Source: Adineta ricciae
Taxonomy: Eukaryota; Rotifera; Eurotatoria; Adinetida; Adinetidae
Direction of reading: 5' to 3'
DNA: 64,000 bases
NCBI GenBank assembly: GCA_905250025.1
Contig: CAJNOJ010000456.1
Span: forward strand, 1 to 64,000
Shown here in pieces: positions 43,350-54,461 of the stretch. The translations under genes and the position numbers were made by a program. Numbering within the stretch: position 1 is the first letter of the stretch; each line of letters begins with the position of its first letter. Below the pieces are notes generated by a model that was not told where the DNA came from, did no database searches, and saw only the letters and a list, made by a program, of their open reading frames with translations.

Positions 43350-45223
43350 AGTCTTCTTTTTTCTGTAGCGAACAATACGAAGAGAAGTGTGATTATATTT
43401 CACCGATAGAAGAAAAATATAATGAGAATGTTTTTTTTGTTATTGAAGTCATTTTTATTTCATGTGTCACTTCTGACTTGATGGTTTTAATTTCATTTGG
43501 ATTGTATTATTTTTCGTTAAATTTACTCATTCAAAAGAGTGGCTGTGCAATATTCTATTCCTTTCTCAACAAAGTCATCATTCATCGTCTCATGTATATT
43601 TAGATTTGTAAATACAACTTATTTTCAAGAATTTTCTACTTAAATCATTAAAACAATGAAAAAGTTAATACAATAGTTACTGAATTCGTGCTGTGTAAGA
43701 ACTATTTGCACGACGAATCACTGTGTCGGTAATCATTTGAGAATTAAGTTGGAGAAAAGTATGTGCTGATTTTGTCATCTGATATTCAGCAATGATGTCA
43801 TCTCGCGTTGAACCCATAGCGCGTAGACAACAGTAAATAGGACCAAAAATAAGACACAAGCAAGAAATACAACACAACACACGAACCAATAATGAATTAG
43901 CAAAACGGCTAAGTGTTGAAGATGAACGAGCGATAATTTTATAATTGCGTTTATTGTAAGCCTAGAAAATAAGGGAAAAACAAATTCTATGACAATTTAA
44001 GTATTGCAATCGTGCTCACGACATGAATATCATTTCTATAACCAGTGGAACGAACTAACGCAATAAGTTTTGCTTTTAGGTCTTCCAAATTCCAGCCGTG
44101 TAGTTGCTTTCGTAGGGTGATTTCTTTAATTTTCTTGTTTGAAAGTGTATATTGTTCAAGAACGTCTCTTAATGTAATGACGTCGCCAGCCCTGTTTGCC
44201 TTTGCCGAAGCCATAGCGGCAACACGCCACCAACGATCACAAATGTATGGCTGTAGATCAATGGCGCAAGTAAATTCATTCACAGTGCGAGACTTTGTCA
44301 CAGTATTACTTTGCGAGTTACCACTAGAGTCATTATAAGTCTCCGTTTCTGTGTAATACTACAAAAAAAGAAACGATACAGATGACAGAAATAAGAGTTT
44401 TTTTTTCTGTCGCATTTGTTGAAAGTTAAAATACCTCTGTATAAGAACCCCAAATATTGATTACTAATCCCGGTTTCTCATTAAGATAAGTCATGAAATA
44501 AAGCCATAATTGATCGGGATTTTTATCAATAAGTTGATCTAACGAAAGAACGCCTTTCCAACTACGTTCTGCTGCCGCTTTAGACACTTCTGTAAATGGA
44601 GCAACATCATTATAATATAAAATAGCTCCATTAGGCACATTTGATATATCAAAATAGTTTGGCGGAGGATCGTCGGCGATAGATATAGGTGAATTAGCAG
44701 ATGTATTTAAAGTTTGCAGCTTCATATTTTTATTCGATAGTAACATGGGATCATCCGAGGTTGTAGTCGGACCTTCTGGAACTGTCCATACTGGTGCACT
44801 AGACATTGAATAGATCTCAGTAGTCAAATCACTTGGAATCGTACTACTGTTTGCCATAGACCCAACTTATTTCTATTCATTCTTCTCAAAGCAAAACTTT
44901 ATATATATCTACATAGGTCTCATGGCATTTGTGATAATGATAAAAACTCGTATGATTATCTATGACACATACTTGATTCACGTCGAAAGTATCTTTTGCA
45001 GCATGAAAAGAGATAAGAATGACATGGTCACTCTTCAATGAAACAACAAAGAGTGTATAGATAACACACACATTGTTAGAATAACACAAATGACAACATT
45101 CGTATTCAGCGCATACAGGTAGCACTTGAGACTTGAATTTAACTCTCTAGAATCTCTCACTGGAAGACCAGCTAACCTTGAGTGTAAGTCACTTGTATTG
45201 ACTATTCAGCCCGGAGATCACGT
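43141..45223. repeat. Duplicated block B, copy 1
   Basis: Matches 45225-47302 in direct orientation with scattered substitutions and small indels. The left copy's last base (GATCACGT) and the right copy's first base both fall on the N at 45224. Confidence 0.85.
43677..44857 (-). CDS. Three-exon membrane protein of unknown function, copy 1
   Basis: Exons 44435-44857, 44020-44358 and 43677-43961 join in phase 0 through introns of 76 and 58 bp (GTATTT...TGTAG and GTGAGC...TCTAG) to give 348 residues. The N-terminal third is Ser/Thr/Pro-rich. A conserved-looking core follows (PPPNYFDISNVPNGAILYYN, DQLIDKNPDQLWLYFMTYL, then FTCAIDLQPYICDRWWRVAA). One transmembrane helix lies near the C-terminus (LVRVLCCISCLCLIFGPIYC), followed by about 45 residues. 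I do not recognise the family. The intact exon structure and the second copy at 45774 support a real gene. The core before the helix is probably cytosolic, but the orientation is a guess. Confidence 0.8.
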
Positions 45224-45224
45224 N
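44858..45224. other. 5' flank of the membrane-protein gene
   Basis: Conserved between block B copies, including a frame at 44886-45125 that is open in both (start MLPVCAEYECCHLCYSNNV). The frame differs at its C-terminus and has no family features, so I treat it as upstream regulatory DNA. It ends at the contig join. Confidence 0.4.
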
Positions 45225-45428
45225 AAAACAAGGTGTCGATTGTAAACGGCAAGTTGAATTATTTGATAAATATGCATTGCATTGTTCTAATGAACAATTC
45301 GATAGTTGATTCTGTCCAGAATGAGATGAAACAGATAATGAAAATCGTACTTGAATATCATTTTCATGACATGAATAATCGGATGCTTCAATACTGAGAA
45401 TGAAAAATAAGAATATTGTGGTCCACAT
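45225..45428 (-). CDS. Start of the secreted Cys-rich (kelch-type) gene, intact leader, cut by the join
   Basis: Begins MWTTIFLFFILSIEA, a clear signal peptide, followed by the same Cys-rich module as the kelch gene (CSLEQCNAYLSNNSTC). It ends at the N at 45224 after CRLQSTPCF. It is the undamaged counterpart of the broken 5' end at 43262-43349 and shows what that gene's start should look like. The rest of this copy is not in the window, unless the copy joins across the gap. Confidence 0.8.
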
Positions 45429-45773
45429 AGTCTTCTTTTTTTATGTAGCGAACAATACGAAGAGAAGTGTGATTGTATTTCACCGATAGGAGAAAAACAA
45501 AATTGAAAATGTTTTTTTTTTGTTATTGAAGTCGTTTTTATTTCATGTGTCACTTCTGACTTGATGGCTTTAATTTCATTTGGATTGTATTATTTTTCGT
45601 TAAATTTACTCATTCAAAAGAGTGGCTGTACAATATTCTATTCCTTTCTCAACAAAGTCATCATTCACCTTCGACCATGCATCGTCGCGTGTATATTTAG
45701 ATTTGTAAATACAACTTATTTTCAAGTATCTTCTACTTAAATCATCAAAACAATGAAAAAGTTAATACAATAG

Positions 45774-46882
45774 CTACTGAATTCGTGCTGTGTACGAACT
45801 ATTTGCACGGCGAATCACCGTATCAGTAATCAAGTTAGAATTAAGTCGGAGAAAAGTATCTGCTGGTTTCATCATCTTATAATCAGCAATGATGTTATCT
45901 CGTGTTGAACCCATAGCGCGTAAACAACAGTAAATAGGACGAAAAATAAGACACAAACAGGAAATAACACACAATACACGAACCAATAATGAATTAGCAA
46001 AACGGTTCAGTGGTGAAGATGAACGAGCGACAATTTTATAATTACGTTTGATATAAGTCTAGACAATAAGAGAAAAGCAAGTTTTATGACGAATGAAGTA
46101 AAACAGTGATACTCACAACATGAATATCATATCGATAACCTGTTGAGCGAACTAATTCAGTAATGTTTGCTTTTAGATGTTCCAAATTCCAGCCGTGTAT
46201 TTGCTTTCGCAGGGTGATTTCTTTAAATTTCTTGTTTGAAAATGTATATTGTTCAAGAACGTCTCTTAATGTAATGACGTCGCCGGCCCTGCTTGCCTTT
46301 AACGAAGGCATAGCGGCAACACGCCACCAACGATCACAAATGTATGGCTGTAGATCAATGGCGCAAGTAAATTCATCCATAGTGCGAGGGTTTGTCACAG
46401 TATTACCTTGCGAGTTACCACTAGTCCCCGTTTCTGTGTAATACTACAAATAAGAACGATACAAATGACAGAAATGTTTATTCTGACGCATTTGTTGAGA
46501 GTTAAAATACCTCTGTATAAGAACCCCGAATATTGATTACTAATTCCGGTTTCTCCTCAAGATAAGTCATGAAATAAAGCCATAATTGATCAGGATTTTT
46601 ATCAATAAGTTGGTCTAGCGACATAACACCTTTCCACAAACGTTCTGTTGCTGCTTTGGACGGTTCGATAAATGGAAGAACATCATTATGATATAAAATA
46701 GCTCCACTAGGCACATTTGATATATCAAAATAGTTCGGTGGACGATCGTCATCGTCAGCTGCAGGTGAATTGGCAGATGTATTAAAAGTTTGTAGTTGCA
46801 CATTTTCAGTCGATAGTAACACGAGGTCATGCGAGGTTGTAGTAGGATCTTTTGGAACTGTCCATACTGGTGCATTAGACAT
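45774..46882 (-). CDS. Three-exon membrane protein of unknown function, copy 2
   Basis: Exons 46511-46882, 46117-46443 and 45774-46058 with introns in the same places as copy 1 give about 327 residues. The original start is lost: ATG has become ACG at the homologous position, and two bases are missing a few codons later. Translation could begin only at the next Met (MSNAPVWTV, 46882), 18 residues shorter. The core and the C-terminal helix (LVRVLCVISCLCLIFRPIYC) are intact, so a shortened protein may still be made. A four-residue deletion is present in exon 2 compared with copy 1. Confidence 0.72.
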
Positions 46883-47511
46883 TGAATAGATCTAGAGTCA
46901 AATCTTTTGGAATCGTACTACTGTTTGCCGTATATACCCAACTTATTTCTATTTATTCTTGTCGAAACAAAACTTTATATATACGTATGTCTACATAGAT
47001 ATGGTATTTGTGATAATGATAGAAACTCGTATGATTATCTATGACACATACTTGATTCACGTCGAAAGTATCTTTTGCAGTATGAAAAGAGATAAGAATG
47101 ACATGGTCACTCTTCAATGAAACAACAAAGAGTGTATAGATAACACACACATTGTTAGAATAACACAAATGACAACATTCGTATTCAGCGCATACAGGTA
47201 GCACTTGAGACTTGAATTTAACTCTCTAGAATCTCTCACTGGAAGACCAGCTAAACTTGAGTGTAAGTCACTTTTATTGACTATTCAGCCCGGAGATCAC
47301 GTCATTCGGCACATGCGCTGTTCATATATTGCATATCGATGATCCATTCAGTAATAGTATGGATATGTCCTCAATTCTCGATGTTCACCTGTGGCAGTAT
47401 GTCATCCAGTTTAGAAACGATCAAATGATACATGAGCACCATGTGATGATCAGGGTGGGTCATTTACATCAACTTAAAACAAAATTCAAGTTTTTCAGTA
47501 CAGAGCGAGCA
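46883..47511. other. Gene-free stretch
   Basis: Upstream flank of the membrane-protein copy 2 and, after 47302, unique DNA. A 65-codon plus-strand frame at 47329-47526 shows no family features. Nothing else was seen. Confidence 0.35.
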
Positions 47512-47705
47512 TCTTCAATCAAGTAACGTATCCTTGGGCATGAGAATTAAACAGATATATAAATAGTTCGTGCAGACATAATTCTGAATATTCATACGAA
47601 GAATAGACTCCTGTTACACAAATATTTGTTTTCCCTGGACCTGATTCATACTGTGGTGGCGATGTAATTGACGTCCAGTTGGATATCTCCACGTACTATA
47701 TCCGA
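47512..47705 (-). pseudogene. Gene-end fragment, copy 1
   Basis: On the minus strand a 50-codon frame reads WTSITSPPQYESGPGKTNIC ... then a stop (near 47526). The same piece recurs at 49735-49927 with one or two changes. It looks like the last exon or the Cys-bearing end of a secreted protein whose rest is absent; I do not recognise it. Confidence 0.35.
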
Positions 47706-49505
47706 TATTAACACCAACCGTAAATTTCATCAATTACATAACTACCGATGGAAATTTAGATTTGTCATTTATAAACGCTAGACGAGTGTATGTTGTCACC
47801 ACTTTCATATATTCTTATCAAAAAGAAGTATTATAATCAGTGCGAATTGATGACGTATATGCTAGACAAACATAGAATTAGATATCATTTATTTTGTAAC
47901 CGGCGACGGATTCCCTTGAAAAAGGTTTCCTTTCTTTTTGAGAAAAAGTATTTTAAGATCCAATAATATCTTAGCATGACTCTGAATACAAAAGAATGAT
48001 TATAAGTAAAACAAACGAGAGAAGTCTGAGACATAATGCTGAGAATTTTCCTCCTTACATGTATCTCTTGGAGGAGACAGAAAAAGTAGAATGAGCGTAT
48101 GTAAGTAGCAAACACTACAAATCATCATGTCGTCAAACTTACAGAGCAGCGCCTGGTAGATATTTTTCTCCAATACTTATTTACGGTTATCGAATTTGTT
48201 CCATACTGTGTTGAGTCATATAGCAGTATGTCTGTTTCGAAAACATTTGGCAATGAAGATAAAAGCATGATTTTATGGGAATAATTGTTGGACCTTCCTA
48301 TTTATTCATTATCTAGTGAAATTTCTATTGTGTTGTCAGTAATTATAGCTTATGTGTCCAACTGCTTTTGACGGAAAAATAAAATTCAGATCGTTTGTAA
48401 GAAAGCAAACATTTGGACTTGTAACGACCAACGGAAAAGTTCTTATGCCCTCATATAATCGATTCTGAGTAAACTAAGTACGTCTTGAGATGGTTACGGT
48501 CTCTTAAGCTTTTTCTTGATTACGAAGCACTTATGGCCACCTCCAAATCATGCGCAGATAAATGACGAGTTACACTCAAGCGTATGCAGCATGTTAAAGA
48601 TGAGTCAGAACGAGAACGTGATAGATATCGACTACTCGCTCTTGGTATGTAAAAAAAACGAAGCGACATGCTAACTGTCGGATTGATGTCTGCTCAAAAA
48701 CAAGTATTTGTATATCATCTAGACTACTAAAAGTTATTGTTGGATCGTATAGAGTTCAGATTTGTTTGCATATTTCATCATCTTCATTCATCAACGATTA
48801 ATACTAAATCATTGGATGGAATAGATATTTAATGCTGAAGACGTACATAAATCGTTCATGAACTCTTTGATAAATCTTTTTTACTATTAAACGGATTTTT
48901 GGCAATCTGACCGACTTGAAAAACTGCCCAGGCTTTTTTTTTAGGAGTATGTCAATACAAAGTTTCATGTAGAATCCTGTTATCCAGCTTCACCCACACC
49001 TTCACGCCCTCATATTTACCCTCATCTTATCCCTGGCGAGTTTTTCAAATTCGGCGATATTGCTGAAATTCTGTTTTCGAAACTCCTATTGTCGATTTTC
49101 CGTTTTACGCACATATATAGCGCTTGAAAAATAGATACTCTCTAGTAATGAAGTATCTGTTCGGCTTTTGCTGGTTAACATTTTTAAAAGAATGAAAGAA
49201 GATTATGACAGTAGGCAAGGATATCGAGCCATCTATTTATAGACACAACTAAATTCGAGTAACACACGATCCGAGATGAAGAGAACTATGCACACACGTT
49301 CACCTTTTGAATGCACTTCAAACAAATATGAAAACTGGTATATTATTGTACATTTGATTCAAAATAATATTTTGTCAAAACCATCTATGAATTTGATAAT
49401 TGAATGAATAAATGAAAAGATGTTTCTTCCTCTTCAATACGAATAGAACAACGAATTTATTCATTATCATTTAACTCTATGCGTTAATCTAAACCTTTCC
49501 ATTTT
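47706..49505. other. Gene-free stretch
   Basis: AT-rich DNA, largely duplicated at 50529-51693. A frame at 47885-48115 is not shared with the other copy. Short C-rich remnants near 48985-49035 (ACCCACACC, ACCCTCATC) resemble the telomere-like tracts elsewhere. No gene was accepted. Confidence 0.4.
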
Positions 49506-49733
49506 CTAAAATTCCTTGTTGGTACATTGAATTCCCGATGGATGTTCATAATAACTGCAAAGCACAGTTGAATTTCCACTTGGCGAAAGAACATGCCATT
49601 CTTTAAATACTAAATTACAGATACCCAACGGTGGACACTCAATGTTCGCCACAACTGGATCATATGTCTTAGAAGTTCTTCCGCGTAGATTAATAAAATT
49701 AATATCATAAAGTTTAGCAGCAGATGGATTCGT
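49506..49733 (-). pseudogene. GH28 pectinase, C-terminal fragment
   Basis: About 75 codons nearly identical to the end of the pectinase gene at 51694 (KLYDINFINLRGRTSKTYD; SYYEHPSGI). The frame is cut at the N at 49734. It also ends 12 codons early because the Tyr codon after NKEF has become TAG. The rest of the gene is missing in this contig. Confidence 0.85.
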
Positions 49734-49956
49734 NTCTTCAATCAAGTAACGTATCCTTGGGCATGAGAATTAAACAGATATACAAATAGTTCGTGCAGAC
49801 ATAATTCTGAATATTCATACGAAGAATAGACTCCTGTTACACAAATATTTGTTTTCCCTGGACCTGATTCATACTGTGGTGGCGATGTAATTGACGTCCA
49901 GTTGGATATCTCCACGTACTATATCTGATATAAACGGGTGTATTTCACATTATTAA

Positions 49957-50468
49957 CTTTGTATACATCATTATAATCATGTTACCATCTATCCTGGCTA
50001 TGGTTACGAGATGACAATGATCACCTCAACTCTAGGCCTTTGCCGATTTTCTTTGTACATGGCATACGTGTTGGTTGTCTTCAATTCAACCTGTTTAATT
50101 TTAGCTGCCGCAGATCGGTTGATGATCACTTCACAAAATGTTCGGATAAGACACCGAAGCACTTGCCGTCTTGCTTATATCAACATTGATCTTATTGAGT
50201 GTTATTCAGCTTAGACCAAAATGTATTCGTTTGTTATAGGATAAATCAAACCTATCTGATAACCATATGCTACTATGCACTTGTGAACAGTGTTGTCATT
50301 CCATCACTTCTAACTGCTGATTTGGATATTTTAGCCAGAAGACATGTTCGAAAATTGGATCGGCATATAGTTAATCCTGATGTATCCGCAGATACGATGA
50401 GCAACAATCGTGCTGTACGGATGATTTATCACAAAGTTCGTCAACTAATTTCGAATTCTTCTAACTGA
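49957..50468 (+). pseudogene. Rhodopsin-like GPCR fragment with a frameshift
   Basis: Two overlapping plus-strand frames. The first (to 50214) has a third-helix pattern with the conserved Cys and a DRY-like DRL (LCRFSLYMAYVLVVFNSTC, then ADRLMITSQ). The second (50199-50468) reads as an extracellular loop, a fifth helix and the start of the third cytosolic loop (YYALVNSVVIPSLLTADLDI, ARRHVRKLDRHIV). Neither N-terminal helices nor helices 6-7 are visible, and a frameshift separates the parts. It resembles the large orphan peptide-type GPCR families of rotifers. It is dead as assembled. Confidence 0.55.
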
Positions 50469-51693
50469 TATAACCATTTATATTTTAAGCATATATCCTC
50501 AAACGGGACTCAATACAATGCGAAAAATACAGAGCAGCGCCTGGTAGATGTTTTTCTCCAATACTTATTTGCGGTTACCGGATTTGTTCCATACTGTGGT
50601 GGGTCATATAGCAGTAGGTTTGTTTTTTCGAAAACATTTTGCAATGAAGTGAAAAGCATCATTGTATGCAAATAATTGTTGGACTCGTCTATTTATTCAT
50701 TATCTAGTGAACTTTCTATTGTGTTGCCAGTGATTATAGCTTATGTGTCTAGCTGCTTTTCACGGAAACAAACATTTTTACTTGTAACGACGAACAGAAA
50801 AGTTCTCAGGCTCTCATATAATCTATTCTGATTACAAACCTTAGTTAAATTTTTTAGACTCAAGCGCATGCAGCATGTTAAAGATGAGTTAGAACGAGAA
50901 GGTGATAGATATCGACTACTTGCTCTTGGTATGTAAAAAACGAAGCGACATGCTAACTGTCGGATTGATGTCTGCCCAAAAACAAGTATTTGTATACCAG
51001 CTAGACTACTAAAAACTTTTGTTGAATCATATAGAGTTAAGATTTGTTTGCATATTTCATCATCTTCATTCATCAACGATTAATATTGAATCATTGGATG
51101 GAACAGATATTTGATGCTGAAGTCGTACATAAATCGTTCATGACCTCTTCGATAAATCTTTGTTACTTTTAAACGAATTTTTAACAATCTGACCGATTTG
51201 AAAAACTGTCCAGGCTTTTTTAGAAGTTTGTCAATACAAAGAATCCTGTTGCCCAGATTCAACCACACCTTCACATCCTCATATCCACCCTCATCTTGTT
51301 CCTGAAGAGTTTTTCAAATTCTGCGATATTGCCGAAATTCGGTTTTTGAAACTCCTATTGTCGATTTTCCTTTTTACTAGATCTTCGCTTTATGCACATA
51401 TATAGCGCTTGTAAAGAATGAAAGAAGATTATGACAGTAGGCAAGAATATCGAGCCATCTATTTATAGACACAACTAAATTCGAGTAACATACGATCCAA
51501 GATGAGGGGAACCTATGCACACACGTTCACCTTTTGAATGCACTTCAAACAAGTATGAAAACTGGTATAATATCGTACATTTGATTCAAAATAATATTTT
51601 GTCAATGCCATCTATGAATTTGATAATTGAATGAATAAATGAAAAGATGTTTATTCCTCTTTAATACGAATAGAACAACGAATTTATTCATTA
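50469..51693. other. Gene-free stretch
   Basis: Counterpart of 48139-49505. Minus-strand frames at 50741-51076 and 51080-51274 are not kept open in the other copy. C-rich remnants occur near 51270-51300. Nothing further was seen. Confidence 0.4.
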
Positions 51694-52923
51694 TCATTTA
51701 ACTCTATGCGTTAATCTAAACCTTTCCGTTTCATAAAATTCCTTGTTTGTACATTTAATTCCCGACGGATGTTCATAATAACTGCAAAGCACAGTTGAAT
51801 TTCCACTTAGCGAAAGAACATGCCATTCTTTAAATACTAAATTACAGATACCCAACGGTGGACACTCAATGTTCGCCACAACTGGATCATATGTCTTAGA
51901 AGTTCTTCCGCGTAGATTAATAAAATTAATATCATAAAGTTTAGCAGCAGATGGATTCGTTTTACACATAGTTGGATCTGATTCGTAGCAATTATCAAGT
52001 CGAAATGCGTAATCACAATTGTCAACAAAGATATTTTCGTATGTTACATTACGAATCACGACTGTTCCATGCGAAGGACCACCGGGATAAAATTTAATTC
52101 GAGTTGCAAATGCTGAATTAATCATTGTGACATTGGAAATATAAACATTTTTCACAAAATATTCTCCGGGATCGCCGCCAAGACTTCCAACGGAAAGACC
52201 ATGTGATCCGATACAAGTTAAGTTTTGAACTGTTACGTAATTTGAACCATTTTTGAACGAAACACAATCGTCGCCATTTATCACGTGAATATCACTTATT
52301 GTTACATATGAACAGTCACCTGTATCGAAACCATCAGTATTTTTCGGTAAACTCGACGATGTTGATATCGCGCTTAGCGTTAAATTAGCAAATGTCACAT
52401 TTCGGGAGTTATCAGTAACGAAAATAAACCAAAATGCTGGATTTTTCAGTGAAAATTTGTTGAAAACAACGTTTGAAGAGTTTGTGATGTGTATAAGAAG
52501 TGGTCTTTGATACGTTTGATTCTTCGCAAAATAATCCCAAAATTTTTGTCCACTTCCATCGATCAAACCCTGACCAGTTAAAGAATGAAATGTCCCGTCC
52601 TTGACATTCGTGAAAACAAAAAACGCTTTTTTTTCTTGCCAATACTCCAAATCATCGAAAACCTTCAACGTTCCTTCGATTTGAAAATCACATGAATGAC
52701 AATCCTGAAAATTCAATGGACTGCGAATGGTGAATATTTGTCCAGCTGGAATGATTATTATTCCACCATTTCCACACATTGACAGAGCTTGATGAATCGC
52801 AGGTACGTCATCAATCGAACTATTTCCAGCTGATGTTGGTTTACAAACAGTTTTGCCAAATGACAATGAAACGTTTAGAAATATGAAATAAATTAAGAAA
52901 AACGAGTGGATTGGTCTCATCAT
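51694..52923 (-). CDS. GH28 polygalacturonase-like pectinase, secreted
   Basis: 409 codons, intronless. A signal peptide (FFLIYFIFLNVSLSFG) is followed by the right-handed beta-helix of glycoside hydrolase family 28, which hydrolyses the galacturonan backbone of pectin. All catalytic motifs are present in order: NTDGFD (near residue 197), GDDC (near 220), the G-x-HG loop (GSHGLSVGS, near 242) and RIK (near 272). About twelve N-glycosylation sequons occur. Animal GH28 genes are rare and mostly acquired from fungi or bacteria; bdelloid rotifers are known for such transfers. Absence of introns and single-exon form fit transfer. It would help digest plant or algal material. Fragmented copies lie at 49506-49733 and 58663-59018. 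Confidence 0.93.
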   Translation of the reverse strand: MMRPIHSFFLIYFIFLNVSLSFGKTVCKPTSAGNSSIDDVPAIHQALSMCGNGGIIIIPAGQIFTIRSPLNFQDCHSCDFQIEGTLKVFDDLEYWQEKKAFFVFTNVKDGTFHSLTGQGLIDGSGQKFWDYFAKNQTYQRPLLIHITNSSNVVFNKFSLKNPAFWFIFVTDNSRNVTFANLTLSAISTSSSLPKNTDGFDTGDCSYVTISDIHVINGDDCVSFKNGSNYVTVQNLTCIGSHGLSVGSLGGDPGEYFVKNVYISNVTMINSAFATRIKFYPGGPSHGTVVIRNVTYENIFVDNCDYAFRLDNCYESDPTMCKTNPSAAKLYDINFINLRGRTSKTYDPVVANIECPPLGICNLVFKEWHVLSLSGNSTVLCSYYEHPSGIKCTNKEFYETERFRLTHRVK

Positions 52924-53069
52924 TCGAGTTTATTTCTAGTCAAATAATCGTTTACAGTTGTTTTTATCACGTTAAGAACGACGTACATCGAAACTCTGCG
53001 ATAAGAAAGAGAAAAGGAAGAAAAGAATATTTTTATCATTCTTGGTTAAATACTTTCGAACTGAAATGT

Positions 53070-54461
53070 TTATGTAAATGTAATCGAAGTTGGATTCATG
53101 TAAACTTGACCTGGACCGGCTGCTGAAACGGAATATTTTCCAAAAGTATTTGATGAATAAGTTGTGTATACTAAGATATATTTAACATCAGATCGAAGTA
53201 CGGCTGTAACACGGAATTGACTACTACCAGCTGAGTCATCATCTTGACCATGGACATTTATTTGAGGTGCAAATGGATAGAAATTTCCTTGATATATATA
53301 GCCAAATGTGTCCATATTACTTGTACTTGTGAATGTGTAAGTGCCTGTGGTGCTTACGTGTATTTCAAATGCTTGGTAGTAATATTGTCCTGTTGAACCT
53401 CCAGTACGGTTATAAAACGGATGTGACGATGTTAAATTACCATTATAAACTGCAGAGACGATGATTGCTGAAGTTGTTGCTTAAAAATGAAAAAACAAAT
53501 TTTCAGTTTACTTCAAAACGAGTTTCGGAACGCACTAGTTGATGTCGTCGTCGTTGTTGTTGTCACAGGATTTAATCGCGAAAAATGGATATTTCCTGGG
53601 CCCTCTGCAATAACTGAAAAAGGCCCTGTATTACCTGCACTGTGAGTCGTTACAACCAATGTATACGGAATTCCAGCTTGGAGATAAACAGGTAATTTGA
53701 ATTGACCTCCACCCGCGCCATCATCATTATGAGCAATTAAATTAGATTGAGGATCAAATGGATTAAATGTTCCATTGTAAAGATAACCGTGTGTGTCTAA
53801 TCTACTTACACTTGTTAAGTCATAGTAACCGGATGTTGGAACGTATAGTTGAATTGCTTCGTAATAGGTATTTGGCGCGCCTCCATTGGGACGTGTATAT
53901 TTTCCGTCTAAAGAATCTAATGCACTTGTATAATTCGATATCCGCTGCATTGGTTCAGTTGTTTGATAAACTTAAAATAAAAAATTATTCTTTTCAATAG
54001 ATAAATATCAAGTTTTTGTCTAAACCTGTTCCTGGTGGACATGATTGTTCATTGATCATTGATAATGGATAGCAAACTGGCTGGGAATTACATCGAGGAT
54101 GACGAATACATATTTCGTTTGCGTCGCATGCATCATTTGGTGGTCGACATTGAGGAAATTGTCCACAGGAATAGCTAACTAATCCGCAGACATACATCGA
54201 ACTCGAAAACGAATATTGTAAACAGGCACATTGAGCATTTTGTGAACATTGATCATATTGAGATGAATTTCCAGATTGACATTGACATTTTATTGAAACT
54301 ATTTCAAAGCATCGATAGCGTTCTTATTGTAGGGGGAAAATGTGCTAAACTTACCGATCAAACTAAAAGAATAAAGAAAGTTTTGTTATCTGCCATAAAG
54401 AAAACAAAATTCCTTACCTTAGAAGAGCAACAGCGAGACAATAAACATTTGCTTTAAACAT
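53070..54461 (-). CDS. Secreted PPC-like protein with an 8-nt microexon, copy 1
   Basis: Five exons join in frame to 389 residues: 54418-54461, 54355-54362, 54026-54298, 53536-53970 and 53070-53479. Introns of 55-66 bp all have GT-AG ends. The second exon is only eight bases (TTTGATCG). Without it the frame hits a stop within about 15 codons; with it the leader MFKANVYCLAVALLSLIVSI is a perfect signal peptide. Next come a Cys-rich module (CSQNAQCACLQYSF; CDANEICIRHPRCNSQPVC), two PPC-like beta-sandwich repeats (DTHGYLYNGTFNPFDP, DTFGYIYQGNFYPFAP, each with an Asp-Asp turn and ending GPG) and a Thr-rich linker between them. Such domains occur on secreted bacterial enzymes. It is probably an extracellular binding protein; its ligand is unknown. 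Confidence 0.85.
54355..54362 (-). other. 8-nt microexon, copy 1
   Basis: TTTGATCG on the minus strand, preceded by TTCTTTTAG and followed by GTAAGT. It supplies the last base of a Ser codon, Leu, Ile and the first base of Val in the signal peptide. The same microexon, with one substitution (Ile to Val), occurs at 60450-60457. Confidence 0.8.

Larger units (their letters stand above)
45225..47302. repeat. Duplicated block B, copy 2
   Basis: Second copy of 43141-45223. The right edge is continuous into DNA not present in copy 1. Confidence 0.85.
47512..49733. repeat. Duplicated block C, copy 1
   Basis: Its ends match the ends of 49735-51960. The interior 47706-48138 is replaced in copy 2 by other DNA that carries a GPCR fragment. 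The copy stops at the N at 49734 inside a pectinase reading frame. Confidence 0.8.
49735..51960. repeat. Duplicated block C, copy 2
   Basis: Second copy of block C, beginning at the N at 49734 and continuous at its right edge into the full pectinase gene. It holds the repeated 50-codon gene-end fragment at 49735-49927 and a unique GPCR relic. Confidence 0.8.

Noticed and set aside
44886-45125. A small Cys-rich protein upstream of the membrane-protein gene, repeated at 46953-47204
   Set aside because: The two versions differ in their C-terminal ends by indels, there is no signal peptide or family motif, and the sequence fits conserved upstream DNA.
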